Origin: Martinezella lusitana
GTDB lineage: Bacteria > Pseudomonadota > Alphaproteobacteria > Rhizobiales > Rhizobiaceae
NCBI RefSeq assembly: GCF_010668395.1
Contig: NZ_WUEY01000021.1
Span: forward strand, 1 to 64,000
Direction of reading: 5' to 3'
DNA: 64,000 nucleotides
Shown here: piece by piece, positions 42,881-52,035 of the stretch
How the letters are laid out: every line of letters starts with the position of its first letter
Position numbering within the stretch: the stretch's first letter is position 1
The notes under the pieces: model-generated
Seen by the model: the letters and a program-made list of their open reading frames with translations, nothing else
What the model was told of the DNA's origin: nothing
Database searches by the model: none
Program-made: the position numbers and the translations under genes

Positions 42881-44026
42881 ATGGCGAATGGGTATGATCT
42901 TGCGGTTGTCGGTGCAGGGATTGTCGGCATTGGCGTGGCTTTGGCCGCTGCACGTCAGGGCAAGAAAGTCGTCGTCATCGAACGCAATGCCAGGGCGGTA
43001 GGCGCTTCGATCCGCAATTTCGGCTTCGTCACCATCACCGGCCAGAAGGCGGGCGCACATTGGGAGCGGGCCATGCGGGCTCGCGATATATGGGCCGAGA
43101 TCGTCGACGATGCCGGTATTGCGGTCATCCACCATGGTCTGGTGATGCCGGCTCGACGTCCGGAGGCCGCCGTCGTGGTGGATGCCTTCCTGAAGACGCC
43201 GATGGGCGAGAAATGCCGGCTGATGACGAAGGCCGAGGCCGGTGATCTCGTGCCGGGCCTGCGTCTCGACGGCGTCGAGACAATTCTCCACAGCCCGCAT
43301 GAGCTGCGCGTCGAGTCCTCCGAGGCGCTGCCGAAACTCGCTGCCTGGCTCGAAGCCCGGCACAAGGTCGATTTCCGCTGGAACACGGCTGTCCGCGCCA
43401 TCGACGGGACACGGATCGAGACCAGCCATGGCGCGATCGAGGCAGACGCGGTGGTCGTTTGCCCCGGCGACGATTTCTCGACGCTTTTCCCCGAGGTCAT
43501 CGGCCGGCACCCGCTGACGATTTGCACGCTGCAGATGTTGCGCGTCTCGCCCGCTCGTCCGAGCCGGTTCGGCGCGGCCGTCATGTCGGATATGAGCCTT
43601 GCCCGTTACGAGGGTTTTGCCGACCTGCCGGAGGCGGACGCGCTTGGAAAGAGGCTCGATCTCGAAGAGGCCGAAAGCCGCGCCGCCGGCATTCACCTGA
43701 TCGCCGTCCAGTCGGCCGATGGCTCGCTCGTCGTCGGCGACAGTCACGTCTACGGCAATGCGCAGCAGCCATTTGCAAGCGAGCGCTTCGACCGGCTGAT
43801 CCTCGATGAGTTCGATCGCGTGTTCGACCTGCCGGGTCGGCATGTCGTCAATCGCTGGATCGGCACCTATGCCTCCTCGAAGGAGCGCACGGTGCTGGTC
43901 GAGCGCCCCGCCGATCATATCCGCCTGGTCATGGTGACAGGCGGAACAGGCGCATCGACCGGCTTCGCCCTGGGCGAACAGGTGGTCGACGATCTCTATG
44001 CCTCAACATCTCGGTCTTGGGAGTGA
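42881..44026 (+). CDS. FAD-dependent oxidoreductase of the phosphonate block (TIGR03364 type)
   Basis: 381-residue DAO-type flavoenzyme: Rossmann GAGIVGIGVALAAARQGKKV with the acidic residue ending the second strand (VVIERN), a GASIRNFGFVTITGQ segment typical of the phosphonate-associated group, and a C-terminal GGTGASTGFALGEQ motif contacting the flavin. From memory, related enzymes (PbfD) oxidise N-methylated 2-aminoethylphosphonate to phosphonoacetaldehyde; AEP itself is another candidate. It overlaps nothing upstream and shares its end with the start of phnX's operon. Start at 42881 has AGGAAAGG upstream. Confidence 0.8.
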   Translation: MANGYDLAVVGAGIVGIGVALAAARQGKKVVVIERNARAVGASIRNFGFVTITGQKAGAHWERAMRARDIWAEIVDDAGIAVIHHGLVMPARRPEAAVVVDAFLKTPMGEKCRLMTKAEAGDLVPGLRLDGVETILHSPHELRVESSEALPKLAAWLEARHKVDFRWNTAVRAIDGTRIETSHGAIEADAVVVCPGDDFSTLFPEVIGRHPLTICTLQMLRVSPARPSRFGAAVMSDMSLARYEGFADLPEADALGKRLDLEEAESRAAGIHLIAVQSADGSLVVGDSHVYGNAQQPFASERFDRLILDEFDRVFDLPGRHVVNRWIGTYASSKERTVLVERPADHIRLVMVTGGTGASTGFALGEQVVDDLYASTSRSWE

Positions 44027-44031
44027 AACCA

Positions 44032-44835
44032 GTGAGCCAATTGAAAGCCGTTGTATTCGACTGGGCGGGGACGGTCATCGACTTCGGATCCTTCGCCCCC
44101 ATGGGTGTCTTCGTCGAGGCGTTCAGCCGCTTCGGCATCGAGGTCACGATCGCCGAAGCGCGCGAGCCGATGGGTCGGCCGAAATGGGACCATGTCGATG
44201 CCATGCTGAGGCAGCCGCGCATTAGGGAGCTGTGGGCGGCGCGTCACGGCAGGGCGCCGACGGCGGCGGATGTCGATGCCATCTATGAGGTCTTCGTTCC
44301 GATGAACGAAGAGGTGGTTCACAAGTTCGCCGATCTGGTGCCCGGCACGACCGGCGTCGTGGCATCGCTGCGTCAGCGCGGAATGAAGATCGGCTCCACG
44401 ACGGGTTACACCCGCTCGATCATGGAGCGCGTCCTGCCGCTTGCCAGGGAGCAGGGCTATGAGGTCGATAATCTCGTCTGCGCGGGAGACCTGCCGCATG
44501 GCCGGCCGACGCCGATGAACATGTACAAATGCTTTCTCGATCTCGATGTCTGGCCGGCGCATGCGGTGGTCAAGGTGGACGATACCGGCGTCGGCATCGA
44601 CGAGGGTGTCGCGGCCGGCTGCTGGACGGTTGGCGTCGCCCTGAGCGGCAACGAGGCAGGACTGACCCCGCAGGACGTCGCCGCCATGGCCCCGGATGCG
44701 CTCGCCAAGGTCCGCGAGCGCGCAGCCGCCGCGCTGAAGGCACAGGGGGCGCATTACATCATCGATACCGTTGCCGATCTGATGCCTGTGATCGATGATA
44801 TCGAACGGCGTCTCGCGGCCGGCGAACGGCCGTAA
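44032..44835 (+). CDS. phnX: Phosphonoacetaldehyde hydrolase
   Basis: 267-residue HAD-superfamily enzyme that splits phosphonoacetaldehyde into acetaldehyde and phosphate. Nucleophile Asp in VFDWAGTVIDFG, the Schiff-base Lys in MGRPKWDH (the hallmark of PhnX), and motif III DDTGVGIDEG. GTG start at 44032 with GGGAG 8 bases upstream; the reading frame is also open from TTG 44017 but with no site. Follows the FAD enzyme by 5 bases. No PhnW transaminase is present. Confidence 0.93.
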   Translation: MSQLKAVVFDWAGTVIDFGSFAPMGVFVEAFSRFGIEVTIAEAREPMGRPKWDHVDAMLRQPRIRELWAARHGRAPTAADVDAIYEVFVPMNEEVVHKFADLVPGTTGVVASLRQRGMKIGSTTGYTRSIMERVLPLAREQGYEVDNLVCAGDLPHGRPTPMNMYKCFLDLDVWPAHAVVKVDDTGVGIDEGVAAGCWTVGVALSGNEAGLTPQDVAAMAPDALAKVRERAAAALKAQGAHYIIDTVADLMPVIDDIERRLAAGERP

Positions 44836-44857
44836 TCCGGCTGATCTTTGAGCGGTG

Positions 44858-44876
44858 GTGCCGGCTGCTCCGGCAC
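44858..44876. terminator. Bidirectional terminator between phnX and the ROK gene
   Basis: GTGCCGG (44858-44864) and CCGGCAC (44870-44876), 5-base loop, in the gap between two convergent genes. No long U tract in either direction. Confidence 0.5.
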
Positions 44877-44878
44877 TA

Positions 44879-46141
44879 TCAGCGCCCCGCTATTATTCCC
44901 ACGCGCGAGATATCGAACGTATGGTGATGCGCTATCGAGGCGGCGCCGATGGCGCCCTCGTAGGATCCGAGCGTTGACAGCATCAAGGTCGGGGCAGGGA
45001 TGCCGGTCACGATGCCTCGGCCTATCCCCTCGGAAATCCGGTCGATTGCCGCCTCGGCCAGTTTGGCAAGCGGCCCTCCCAGAAAGACGACGCTCGGATT
45101 GTAGAGGTTGACCAGCGATACGAGGCCCAGAACGAGCCAGTGAACGAATGAATCGATCGTCTCAATGGCGCGGCCATCGCCACCGCGCGCAGCCTCGACG
45201 ATGTGTTCGGGAAGCTGCGTGAGCTCGATGCCGGAAAGGTCCGAGGTCTCCAGAAATTGTTGCGCGATGGCGGAAAGGCCGATCCTGCTTTCCAGGCAGC
45301 CCCTGTTTCCGCATCCGCACAAGGGGCCGTCCTCCGAAAGGCGAAGATGGCCGAACTCGCCGGCCGTGCCGTTTGCGCCCCTCAACAGCCGTCCGTCGAC
45401 GACAACAGCGCCGCCACAACCTGCATCGAGCTTCAGGAAGAGGCTGCAGGTATTCGGTAGCGACGGATCGGTATAGACGCAGCCAAAGGCTCCGGCATTG
45501 GCATCGTTCTCGATGAACAGCGGCAGGTCGATCGCTTCGGAGAGAAGGGCGGGAAAATCGACATTGCGCCAGCCGACGATCGGCAGGTTCACGACGAAAC
45601 CGTCGGAGCGGACGATGCCGGGGAATGCGATCCCGACGCCCTTGAGACTGTCCCTGTAGATCGGATCGCGCCTGAGCTTGCCGACCCGCCGCGCAATTTC
45701 GCCGGCGACCTGATCGGGAGACATCCGGTCGTGGAATGGCATCTCGCTTGAATCCACCACGGTCGCGGCCAGGTCCAGCAAGGCAAAACGAAGCACATCG
45801 ACACCGACCTCGACGCCGAAAAAGAAGGCGCCATCCGTGTTGAGAGCGACGCTGGTTGCAGGCCGGCCTGGCTCGCGATTGGCAGGCCGTCCGGGATTGG
45901 GCGACAGCTCGATATCCCGAACGAGCCCTCGTTCGATAAGGCTATTGACCAGGCGGGTCACGGTTGCCGGCGTCACGGAAAGATAACGGGCAATCTCGAT
46001 GCGGCTGGCCTGCCCCTGAATGCGAAGCATGGTCAGAATGCTCAGCTCGTTCAGATATTTCGCTATCGTCTGATCCGCCAAGGCTTCACCATCCAATCTC
46101 ACAATGCACGCAAGCCTATAGCACATGCCACCTCTTGCCAT
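44879..46141 (-). CDS. ROK family transcriptional regulator/kinase-like repressor
   Basis: 420 residues. An N-terminal winged helix (QASRIEIARYLSVTPATVTR, LIERGLVRD) precedes a ROK domain with FFGVEVGVDVLRFALLDL and the zinc-binding CGCGNRGCLES motif. ROK regulators (NagC, XylR, Mlc) sense sugars or sugar phosphates. The start at 46141 has GGAGG 5 bases upstream; a much longer frame open from 46282 is unlikely. Convergent with phnX and divergent from the MEKHLA gene by 118 bases. Confidence 0.85.
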   Translation of the reverse strand: MARGGMCYRLACIVRLDGEALADQTIAKYLNELSILTMLRIQGQASRIEIARYLSVTPATVTRLVNSLIERGLVRDIELSPNPGRPANREPGRPATSVALNTDGAFFFGVEVGVDVLRFALLDLAATVVDSSEMPFHDRMSPDQVAGEIARRVGKLRRDPIYRDSLKGVGIAFPGIVRSDGFVVNLPIVGWRNVDFPALLSEAIDLPLFIENDANAGAFGCVYTDPSLPNTCSLFLKLDAGCGGAVVVDGRLLRGANGTAGEFGHLRLSEDGPLCGCGNRGCLESRIGLSAIAQQFLETSDLSGIELTQLPEHIVEAARGGDGRAIETIDSFVHWLVLGLVSLVNLYNPSVVFLGGPLAKLAEAAIDRISEGIGRGIVTGIPAPTLMLSTLGSYEGAIGAASIAHHHTFDISRVGIIAGR

Positions 46142-46259
46142 AGAGCCTCCGGTTGCCGATGGACGGTCGGGAAAGTCGTCGTTCCGCAGCTTTTGATCTC
46201 CCCGGCAATTTGATAGGGATCGTTCCGGCCGATGCGCAGAATGAGCAGGATGAGAACGG

Positions 46260-46730
46260 ATGACGGATAGACCTGAAAGCAATGCCGTGGATTTATCGCG
46301 CGACGAAGCGTTCTTCGACCTTTTGACGGGCAGTTTTCGTCGTGTCGTCGGCGTTGACCTTGTTGGCGATGGGCGGGGGGCCGGCTGGCTCTATCGCGAG
46401 GCGCCTTTCGTGGTCGTCGCCCACAATACGGAGGCCGATCCGCGTTTCGTCTATGCCAACAGAGCTGCGCAGGATTGTTTCGAATATCCATGGGAGGAGT
46501 TCGTGACGCTGCCTTCGCGCCTTTCGGCGGAGCTTCCCGATCGGGCGGAACGTCAGCGACTGCTGGATGCCGTGAAGCGCGATGGCTTCATTTCCGATTA
46601 TCGCGGGTTGAGGGTGGCAAAGTCCGGCCGGCGCTTCTGGATCGAGGACGGCATTGTCTGGCAACTTCTGGACCGGGACGGGAACTTGCGCGGACAGGCG
46701 GCGACGTTTTCCAGCTGGAAAGATGCCTAG
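46260..46730 (+). CDS. MEKHLA domain (PAS-like) protein
   Basis: 156-residue soluble protein made almost entirely of a MEKHLA/PAS-like domain: WLYREAPFVVVAHNTEADPR, FVYANRAAQDCFEYPWEEF, LPSRLSAELPDRAERQRLL, then SGRRFWIEDGIVWQLLDRDG. PAS domains bind small ligands or flavin; no output domain is attached. It is divergent from the ROK regulator and precedes the peptide/nickel-type importer on the same strand, 208 bases away, so co-regulation is possible but not shown. Confidence 0.8.
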   Translation: MTDRPESNAVDLSRDEAFFDLLTGSFRRVVGVDLVGDGRGAGWLYREAPFVVVAHNTEADPRFVYANRAAQDCFEYPWEEFVTLPSRLSAELPDRAERQRLLDAVKRDGFISDYRGLRVAKSGRRFWIEDGIVWQLLDRDGNLRGQAATFSSWKDA

Positions 46731-46938
46731 CCCGCCCGGCGATAACGATGATTTAGCCGGTGTCGGGAGATGCCCAAACCTCACGGGGAAATTTTTTCGC
46801 AAGAATCGCGAAAAGCTGGATCTATTTTGCCTGCATGCTCCCGAGGAGATTGTTAAATGCTTGCCGGTAGTTGGACCATGTCAGACACAGCGCATAACCA
46901 GAACGTCATATAGCAAAAGCATTTAAGGGAGCTCACCC

Positions 46939-48525
46939 ATGTCAATTATTGCCTCTCGTGCGAGGCTGCTCGGAACGGCCTTCGGCCTGGCACTTCTGTT
47001 GGGCACGTCGGCCGCCCGCGCAGAAACGCCGCCGAACGTGCTCGTGGTCGCGCAGTCGATCGATGATGCCGTCAGTTTCGATCCGGCCGAAGGCTTCGAG
47101 CTGACGACCGTCCAGTCTTTCAACAATCTCTACCAGCGTCTCGTCCAGTCGAACCGCGAAGACGGCACGAAGATCGAGCCGGCGCTGGCGGCCTCCTGGG
47201 CTGCCGGCAGCGATGGTCGCAGCCTGACCTTCGAGCTTTCCGACGCCAAGTTCTCCTCCGGCAATCCGGTCCGCCCCGAAGACGTGATCTTTTCGCTGAC
47301 GCGCGCCGTCAAGCTCAACAAGTCTCCGGCCTTCATCCTCAACGAGCTGGGCTGGAAGGCCGACAACGTCGATGCCGCCGTTACCAAGGTGGACGACAAG
47401 CATGTGAAGCTCACCTGGTCGGCCGATGTCGGTTCCGGGTTCGCCCTGTCGCTGCTGACTGCGCCGATCGCCTCGGTCGTCGATGAAAAGACCGTCGAGC
47501 CGCAGGCGAAGGATGGCGATTTCGGCAATGGCTGGCTGAAGACGAACTCGGCCGGAAGCGGCGCCTACACGATCGCAACCTATACCCCGCACGAAGCACT
47601 GGTGCTGCAGGCCAATGCCAGCTCCAGCGACAAGCCGAAGCTCGACAGCGTCATTATCCGCAATGTCCCGGATGTCGGCGCTCGCCGCCTTCTCGTCGAG
47701 CAGGGTGATGCCGATATCGCGCGCGGCCTCTCGGCCGACCAGATCGAGGCGCTGAAGACCAAGAGCGGGGTCAAGGTTCTCTCGGTGCCCTCAGCGCGTA
47801 CCGACTATATCCTGCTCAACACCAAGGCCAATCCGACGCTGGGCAATCCCGCCTTCTGGGAGGCGGCGCGCTATCTCGTCGATTATGACGGTATCGCCAA
47901 GAACCTGCTGCGCGGCCAGAGCACGGTGCATCAGGCCTTCCTGCCGGTCGGCTTCCCCGGCGCGCTGACGGATACGCCCTTCAAGCTCGATGTGGAGAAG
48001 GCGAAGAAGATCCTGGCCGACGCCGGCATCAAGACGCCCTTCAAGGTCGAATTCATCGTCTTCAACGACCAGCCGTTCCTGTCGATCGCGCAGTCGCTGC
48101 AGTCGAGCTTTGCGCAAGCTGGCATCACCTTGGACATCCAGCCAGGCGTCGCAAGCGATATCTATGCACGCGGCCGTTCCGGCAAGTTCGAGATGACGCT
48201 GCGCTACTGGATCCCGGACTATTTCGACCCGCATTCCAATGCCAGCGCCTTCGCCATCAACAAGGACAACTCCGCCAACACGGCTGCAAAATACGCCGGC
48301 TGGGTGATCCCCGAGCTGACGGACGAGACGCTTTCCGCCGTCAAGGAGCAGGATGCCGCCAAGCGCGTCGCCCTCTATCAGGATCTGCAAAAGAAGATCC
48401 AGGCAAGCTCCCCCTTCATCTTTATGCTTCAAGGCAACGATCAGGTCGTGCTAAGCGACAAGGTGAAGAACTATGCGCAGGGCCTGAATGCAGACCAGGT
48501 CTACTATGACAAGGTGGAGAAGTAA
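46939..48525 (+). CDS. ABC importer substrate-binding protein, family 5 (dipeptide/nickel type)
   Basis: 528-residue periplasmic protein with a signal peptide (LLGTAFGLALLLGTSAARA, cleavage near ARA-ET). Family 5 solute-binding proteins bind peptides, opines, glutathione or nickel complexes; this one has the usual NNLYQRLVQ and LAASWAAGSDGRSLTFEL segments. The size is close to NikA/DppA. It heads a five-gene operon and is followed directly by the first permease. The ligand cannot be determined. Confidence 0.88.
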   Translation: MSIIASRARLLGTAFGLALLLGTSAARAETPPNVLVVAQSIDDAVSFDPAEGFELTTVQSFNNLYQRLVQSNREDGTKIEPALAASWAAGSDGRSLTFELSDAKFSSGNPVRPEDVIFSLTRAVKLNKSPAFILNELGWKADNVDAAVTKVDDKHVKLTWSADVGSGFALSLLTAPIASVVDEKTVEPQAKDGDFGNGWLKTNSAGSGAYTIATYTPHEALVLQANASSSDKPKLDSVIIRNVPDVGARRLLVEQGDADIARGLSADQIEALKTKSGVKVLSVPSARTDYILLNTKANPTLGNPAFWEAARYLVDYDGIAKNLLRGQSTVHQAFLPVGFPGALTDTPFKLDVEKAKKILADAGIKTPFKVEFIVFNDQPFLSIAQSLQSSFAQAGITLDIQPGVASDIYARGRSGKFEMTLRYWIPDYFDPHSNASAFAINKDNSANTAAKYAGWVIPELTDETLSAVKEQDAAKRVALYQDLQKKIQASSPFIFMLQGNDQVVLSDKVKNYAQGLNADQVYYDKVEK

Positions 48526-49608
48526 GTGCCGCAAGCGGCAAGCCAATCCGATGCCGACATGACCAACTCCCGCCAGATGAAAGCCTGGCGGGAGTTGTCT
48601 TTCGTAAGGTCGTTTCTTTCCTGGGCATGGTCCTTTGCGCTGACGCTCTTCGGGCTTGCGCTGGTGACTTTTGCGCTGACGCGCCTGTCGCCGATCGATC
48701 CCGCGCTGCAGATGGTCGGCGACCACGCCAGCCAATCGACCTATGAACAGGCCCGCGCCGAACTCGGGCTCGATCAGCCGCTGCCGATACAGTTTCTTCG
48801 CTATATCGAAACAGCAGCGTCCGGGAATTTCGGTCAATCGACCTCGACCGGCCAGCCGGTCGCCAAGGATATCGCGCGCACCTTTCCGGCGACGATCGAA
48901 CTCGCAACGGCGGCGATCATCATGGGCTCCGTCATCGGATTGGCGCTCGGCATCGCTGCTGCCATGCGGCAGGGCACATGGCTCGACGGCGCGGCGCGGC
49001 TCATCTCTCTTCTCGGCTATTCCGTGCCGATCTTCTGGCTCGGCCTGCTGATGCTCCTCTTCTTTTATGCGCGCCTGCATTGGGCGCCGGGACCGGGCCG
49101 GGCGGATGTCGTCTTTCAATATACGGTCAAGTCCGTCACCGGTTTTGCGCTGATCGATGCATGGCTTTCCGGCAAGCAGGGCGCTTTTCGCGACGCGCTG
49201 GCGCATCTGGCGCTGCCGGCGACCGTGCTTGCCTTTCACGCGCTCGCGGCCATTTCACGGCTCACGCGGGCTTCGATCCTGACGGAACTCGGCCAGGAAT
49301 ATGTGACCACCGCCCGGGCCAAGGGCGCAAGCCTTTCCCGCATCGTCTTTGCGCATGTCATGCCGAATATATCCGGAACGCTTCTGATCGTGATTGCCCT
49401 TTCCTATGCCAGCCTGCTTGAAGGCGCCGTGCTCACCGAAACCGTATTCGCCTGGCCCGGTATCGGCCGCTATCTGACGACCGCGATGTTTGCCGGCGAT
49501 ATGCCGGCGATCCTTGGGGGAACCCTTGTGGTCGGCGCGTCCTTCGTGCTGCTCAATGCACTGACCGATCTCGGCGTCGCACGGCTTGAGGCGGGGAAGA
49601 CGCGGTGA
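48526..49608 (+). CDS. ABC importer permease, DppB/NikB-like
   Basis: 360-residue inner-membrane permease with the long periplasmic loop after helix 1 typical of DppB/NikB (LTRLSPIDPALQMVGDHAS, QARAELGLDQPLPIQFLRY). The coupling loop lies in ARAKGASLSRIVFAHVMPN. GTG start directly after the SBP stop, with GGAGAAG just before it; an ATG at 48559 has no ribosome site. It overlaps the next gene by four bases. Confidence 0.87.
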   Translation: MPQAASQSDADMTNSRQMKAWRELSFVRSFLSWAWSFALTLFGLALVTFALTRLSPIDPALQMVGDHASQSTYEQARAELGLDQPLPIQFLRYIETAASGNFGQSTSTGQPVAKDIARTFPATIELATAAIIMGSVIGLALGIAAAMRQGTWLDGAARLISLLGYSVPIFWLGLLMLLFFYARLHWAPGPGRADVVFQYTVKSVTGFALIDAWLSGKQGAFRDALAHLALPATVLAFHALAAISRLTRASILTELGQEYVTTARAKGASLSRIVFAHVMPNISGTLLIVIALSYASLLEGAVLTETVFAWPGIGRYLTTAMFAGDMPAILGGTLVVGASFVLLNALTDLGVARLEAGKTR

Positions 49609-50462
49609 GTGCCATCGTTCACCATCCGCTCGACGGACCGTCCTTCCTGCGGCGTCTGCTGCGCTCGCCCTCCGCAGCCGCCGGCAGCGCAGTCGTCGTC
49701 TTCATCCTTGCCGTCGCGCTGCTCGCGCCGTTGATTGCGCCATACGATCCCAACCTGCAGGAGACGGCCAACCGGCTGATGCCGCCGAGCGTGGCCCACT
49801 GGTTCGGTACGGATGGCTTCGGTCGCGATCTGCTGTCGCGCATGATCTACGGCGCGCGTCCGACCCTGCTCCTGCTGCTGTTCGTCGTTCTCCTCATGGC
49901 TCCCCTCGGCATCGTCGTCGGTATCCTTGCCGGCTTTTTCGGCGGGATCACCGAGCGCATCCTGATGCGCATCACCGATGTCGTCATGTCCTTCCCGCGG
50001 CTGCTGCTTGCCTTTGCCTTCGTCGCGATCATGGGGCCGGGTTTGATCAACGGCGCTCTGGCGCTCTCTCTCACCAGCTGGCCCGCCTATGCGCGCCAGG
50101 CGCGTGTGGAGACGGCAGCGCTTCGCCGGAGCGATTATCTGGCCGCCGCCGAAATGGTCGGCATCAGAGGTATCCGGCTGCTTTATGGGCATGTGCTGCC
50201 TTTGGTGCTGCCATCGGCGATCATTCGCCTGGCTCTCGATCTCTCGGGCATCATTCTCGCCGCGGCCGGGCTGGGTTTCCTCGGCCTCGGTGTTCGTCCG
50301 CCGACCGCCGAATGGGGCGCGATGGTCTCGGAGGGCACGCAGGTCATCTTCGATCAATGGTGGGTGGCGGCCGTGCCGGGCTTTGCCATTCTCATCACCT
50401 CGCTCGCCTTCAACCTTTTGGCTGACGGCCTGCGCGATATACTGGATCCGCGTCATGGCTGA
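49605..50462 (+). CDS. ABC importer permease, DppC/NikC-like
   Basis: 285-residue permease of the DppC/NikC type. N-terminal helix, then PYDPNLQETANRLMPPSVAH and HWFGTDGFGRDLLSRMIYGA, a hallmark of this subfamily; EAA-like loop AAEMVGIRGIRLLYGHVLP. GTG start overlapping the preceding stop (GTGA), and the end overlaps the first ATPase by eight bases. Confidence 0.87.
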   Translation: MSAIVHHPLDGPSFLRRLLRSPSAAAGSAVVVFILAVALLAPLIAPYDPNLQETANRLMPPSVAHWFGTDGFGRDLLSRMIYGARPTLLLLLFVVLLMAPLGIVVGILAGFFGGITERILMRITDVVMSFPRLLLAFAFVAIMGPGLINGALALSLTSWPAYARQARVETAALRRSDYLAAAEMVGIRGIRLLYGHVLPLVLPSAIIRLALDLSGIILAAAGLGFLGLGVRPPTAEWGAMVSEGTQVIFDQWWVAAVPGFAILITSLAFNLLADGLRDILDPRHG

Positions 50463-51279
50463 GCCGCTGCTCTCCGTTCAGGACCTGTCGGTTTCGTTTC
50501 CCTCCGCGGCGGGCATGGTGCGCGTCGTCGACGGTATCGGTTTTTCGGTCGATCGCGAGATCGTCGCCCTCGTCGGCGAATCCGGCTCCGGCAAGTCGAT
50601 GACGGGGCGGGCGATCATGGGGCTGCTGCCGCACCATGCGCAGATGCGGGCCGCGCGCCTGTCCTTCGGAGGCCAGGACCTCCTCTCGTTGCCGGCGTCC
50701 GGCTGGAATGCGCTTCGAGGCAACGGCATAGGCCTCATCCTCCAGGATCCGAAATATTCGCTCAATCCCGCACACAAAGTCGGCCGGCAGGTCGAGGAAA
50801 CATTGCTGCTGCATACGCGCCTTTCGGGCGCTGAGCGACGCGAACAGGCGCTCGACATGCTTCATAAGGTCGGCCTTCCCGATCCGAAGCGGGTCTACTC
50901 GAGCTATCCGGCCGCGCTGTCAGGCGGCATGGGGCAGCGCGTGATGATCGCGGCGATGCTGATCAACCGTCCGAAGCTGCTGATCGCGGATGAACCGACA
51001 TCCGCGCTCGACCGTGAGCTTCAGAGCCAGATCCTGGCGCTGCTGCGTTCCTTGACCGAGGAATTCGGCATGGGTCTGCTGCTCATCAGCCACGATCTGC
51101 AGCAGGTGGCGCAGTTTGCCGACAGGGCCGTCGTCATGCGCGGCGGCCGCATCGAGGAGGAGCTGGCGTCGGCCGATCTTGCCAATGCGCAGTCCGCCTA
51201 TACGCGTGCGCTGTGGGCGGCACGGCCATCGGCAAAGACCTACGGCACCCGTCTGCCGGTCTATGGAGCCGGGGCATGA
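50455..51279 (+). CDS. ABC importer ATPase, NikD/DppD-like
   Basis: 274-residue ATPase: Walker A GESGSGKSM, signature LSGGMGQRVMIAAML, Walker B LLIADEPTSALD, H-loop SHDLQQVAQ. It lacks the long C-terminal oligopeptide-specific extension of DppD/OppD, which makes it look more like NikD. Start at 50455 is inside the end of the permease gene; a longer frame from 50089 overlaps that gene and is discarded. Confidence 0.87.
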   Translation: MAEPLLSVQDLSVSFPSAAGMVRVVDGIGFSVDREIVALVGESGSGKSMTGRAIMGLLPHHAQMRAARLSFGGQDLLSLPASGWNALRGNGIGLILQDPKYSLNPAHKVGRQVEETLLLHTRLSGAERREQALDMLHKVGLPDPKRVYSSYPAALSGGMGQRVMIAAMLINRPKLLIADEPTSALDRELQSQILALLRSLTEEFGMGLLLISHDLQQVAQFADRAVVMRGGRIEEELASADLANAQSAYTRALWAARPSAKTYGTRLPVYGAGA

Positions 51280-51980
51280 GTGCGCTTACTGTGTCTGATC
51301 TTTCCATCACCTTTTCCGGCGCCAGGAAGGCATTCACGGCCGTGCGCGGTGCGAGTTTCGATGTGGCAAGCGGCGAGACGTTCGGTCTGATAGGTCCCTC
51401 CGGCTGCGGCAAGACGACGGTGCTGCGCGCCATCGCCGGGCTGAATGTTCAATGGCAAGGCGGGATTTCCGTCTTCGGCGAGCCGCTCCAGCCGGGCAAG
51501 AAGATTGCAGGCTCGTTGCGCGACAACATCCAGATGGTGTTTCAGGATCCCTATTCTTCCCTGCATCCGCGCCACACGATCGCGCGCATTCTCGGCGAGC
51601 CCCTGTCCTTGCGGGGCGTGAAGGATGTTGACGCGCAGGTGCGGGCGGCTCTCGACCAGGTCGGCCTGGCAGGGGCGACGAGCCAGCGATATCCGCACCA
51701 ATTGTCCGGCGGCCAGCGGCAGCGCGTGGCCATTGCGCGCGTGCTACTATTGCGCCCGAAGCTGTTGCTGCTCGACGAACCGACATCCGCCCTCGATGTT
51801 TCGGTGCAGGCGGGCATTCTCAACCTTCTCAACGATTTGAAGGCGGCGCACGGAATGACCCTGGTGCTCGTCAGCCACGATCCGGGCGTCGTTGCCCATA
51901 TGTGCGACCGCGCCGCGATCATGGGCGGTGGGGTCATCACGCAGATCATGGATCGCGCAAGCTTGTCGAAGGCCGGCTAG
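51276..51980 (+). CDS. ABC importer ATPase, NikE/DppF-like
   Basis: 234-residue ATPase: Walker A GPSGCGKTT, FQDPYSSLHPRHTI segment characteristic of this class, signature LSGGQRQRVAIARV, Walker B LLLDEPTSALDV, H-loop SHDPGVVAHM. It is short, like NikE, without the C-terminal peptide-family domain. It overlaps the previous gene by four bases and is the last of the operon. Confidence 0.87.
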   Translation: MSALTVSDLSITFSGARKAFTAVRGASFDVASGETFGLIGPSGCGKTTVLRAIAGLNVQWQGGISVFGEPLQPGKKIAGSLRDNIQMVFQDPYSSLHPRHTIARILGEPLSLRGVKDVDAQVRAALDQVGLAGATSQRYPHQLSGGQRQRVAIARVLLLRPKLLLLDEPTSALDVSVQAGILNLLNDLKAAHGMTLVLVSHDPGVVAHMCDRAAIMGGGVITQIMDRASLSKAG

Positions 51981-52035
51981 CGCCGGAAGCCCAGGAAAGC
52001 GATCGCCATTATCCTTTAGAGGCTGCAAAGCGGCG

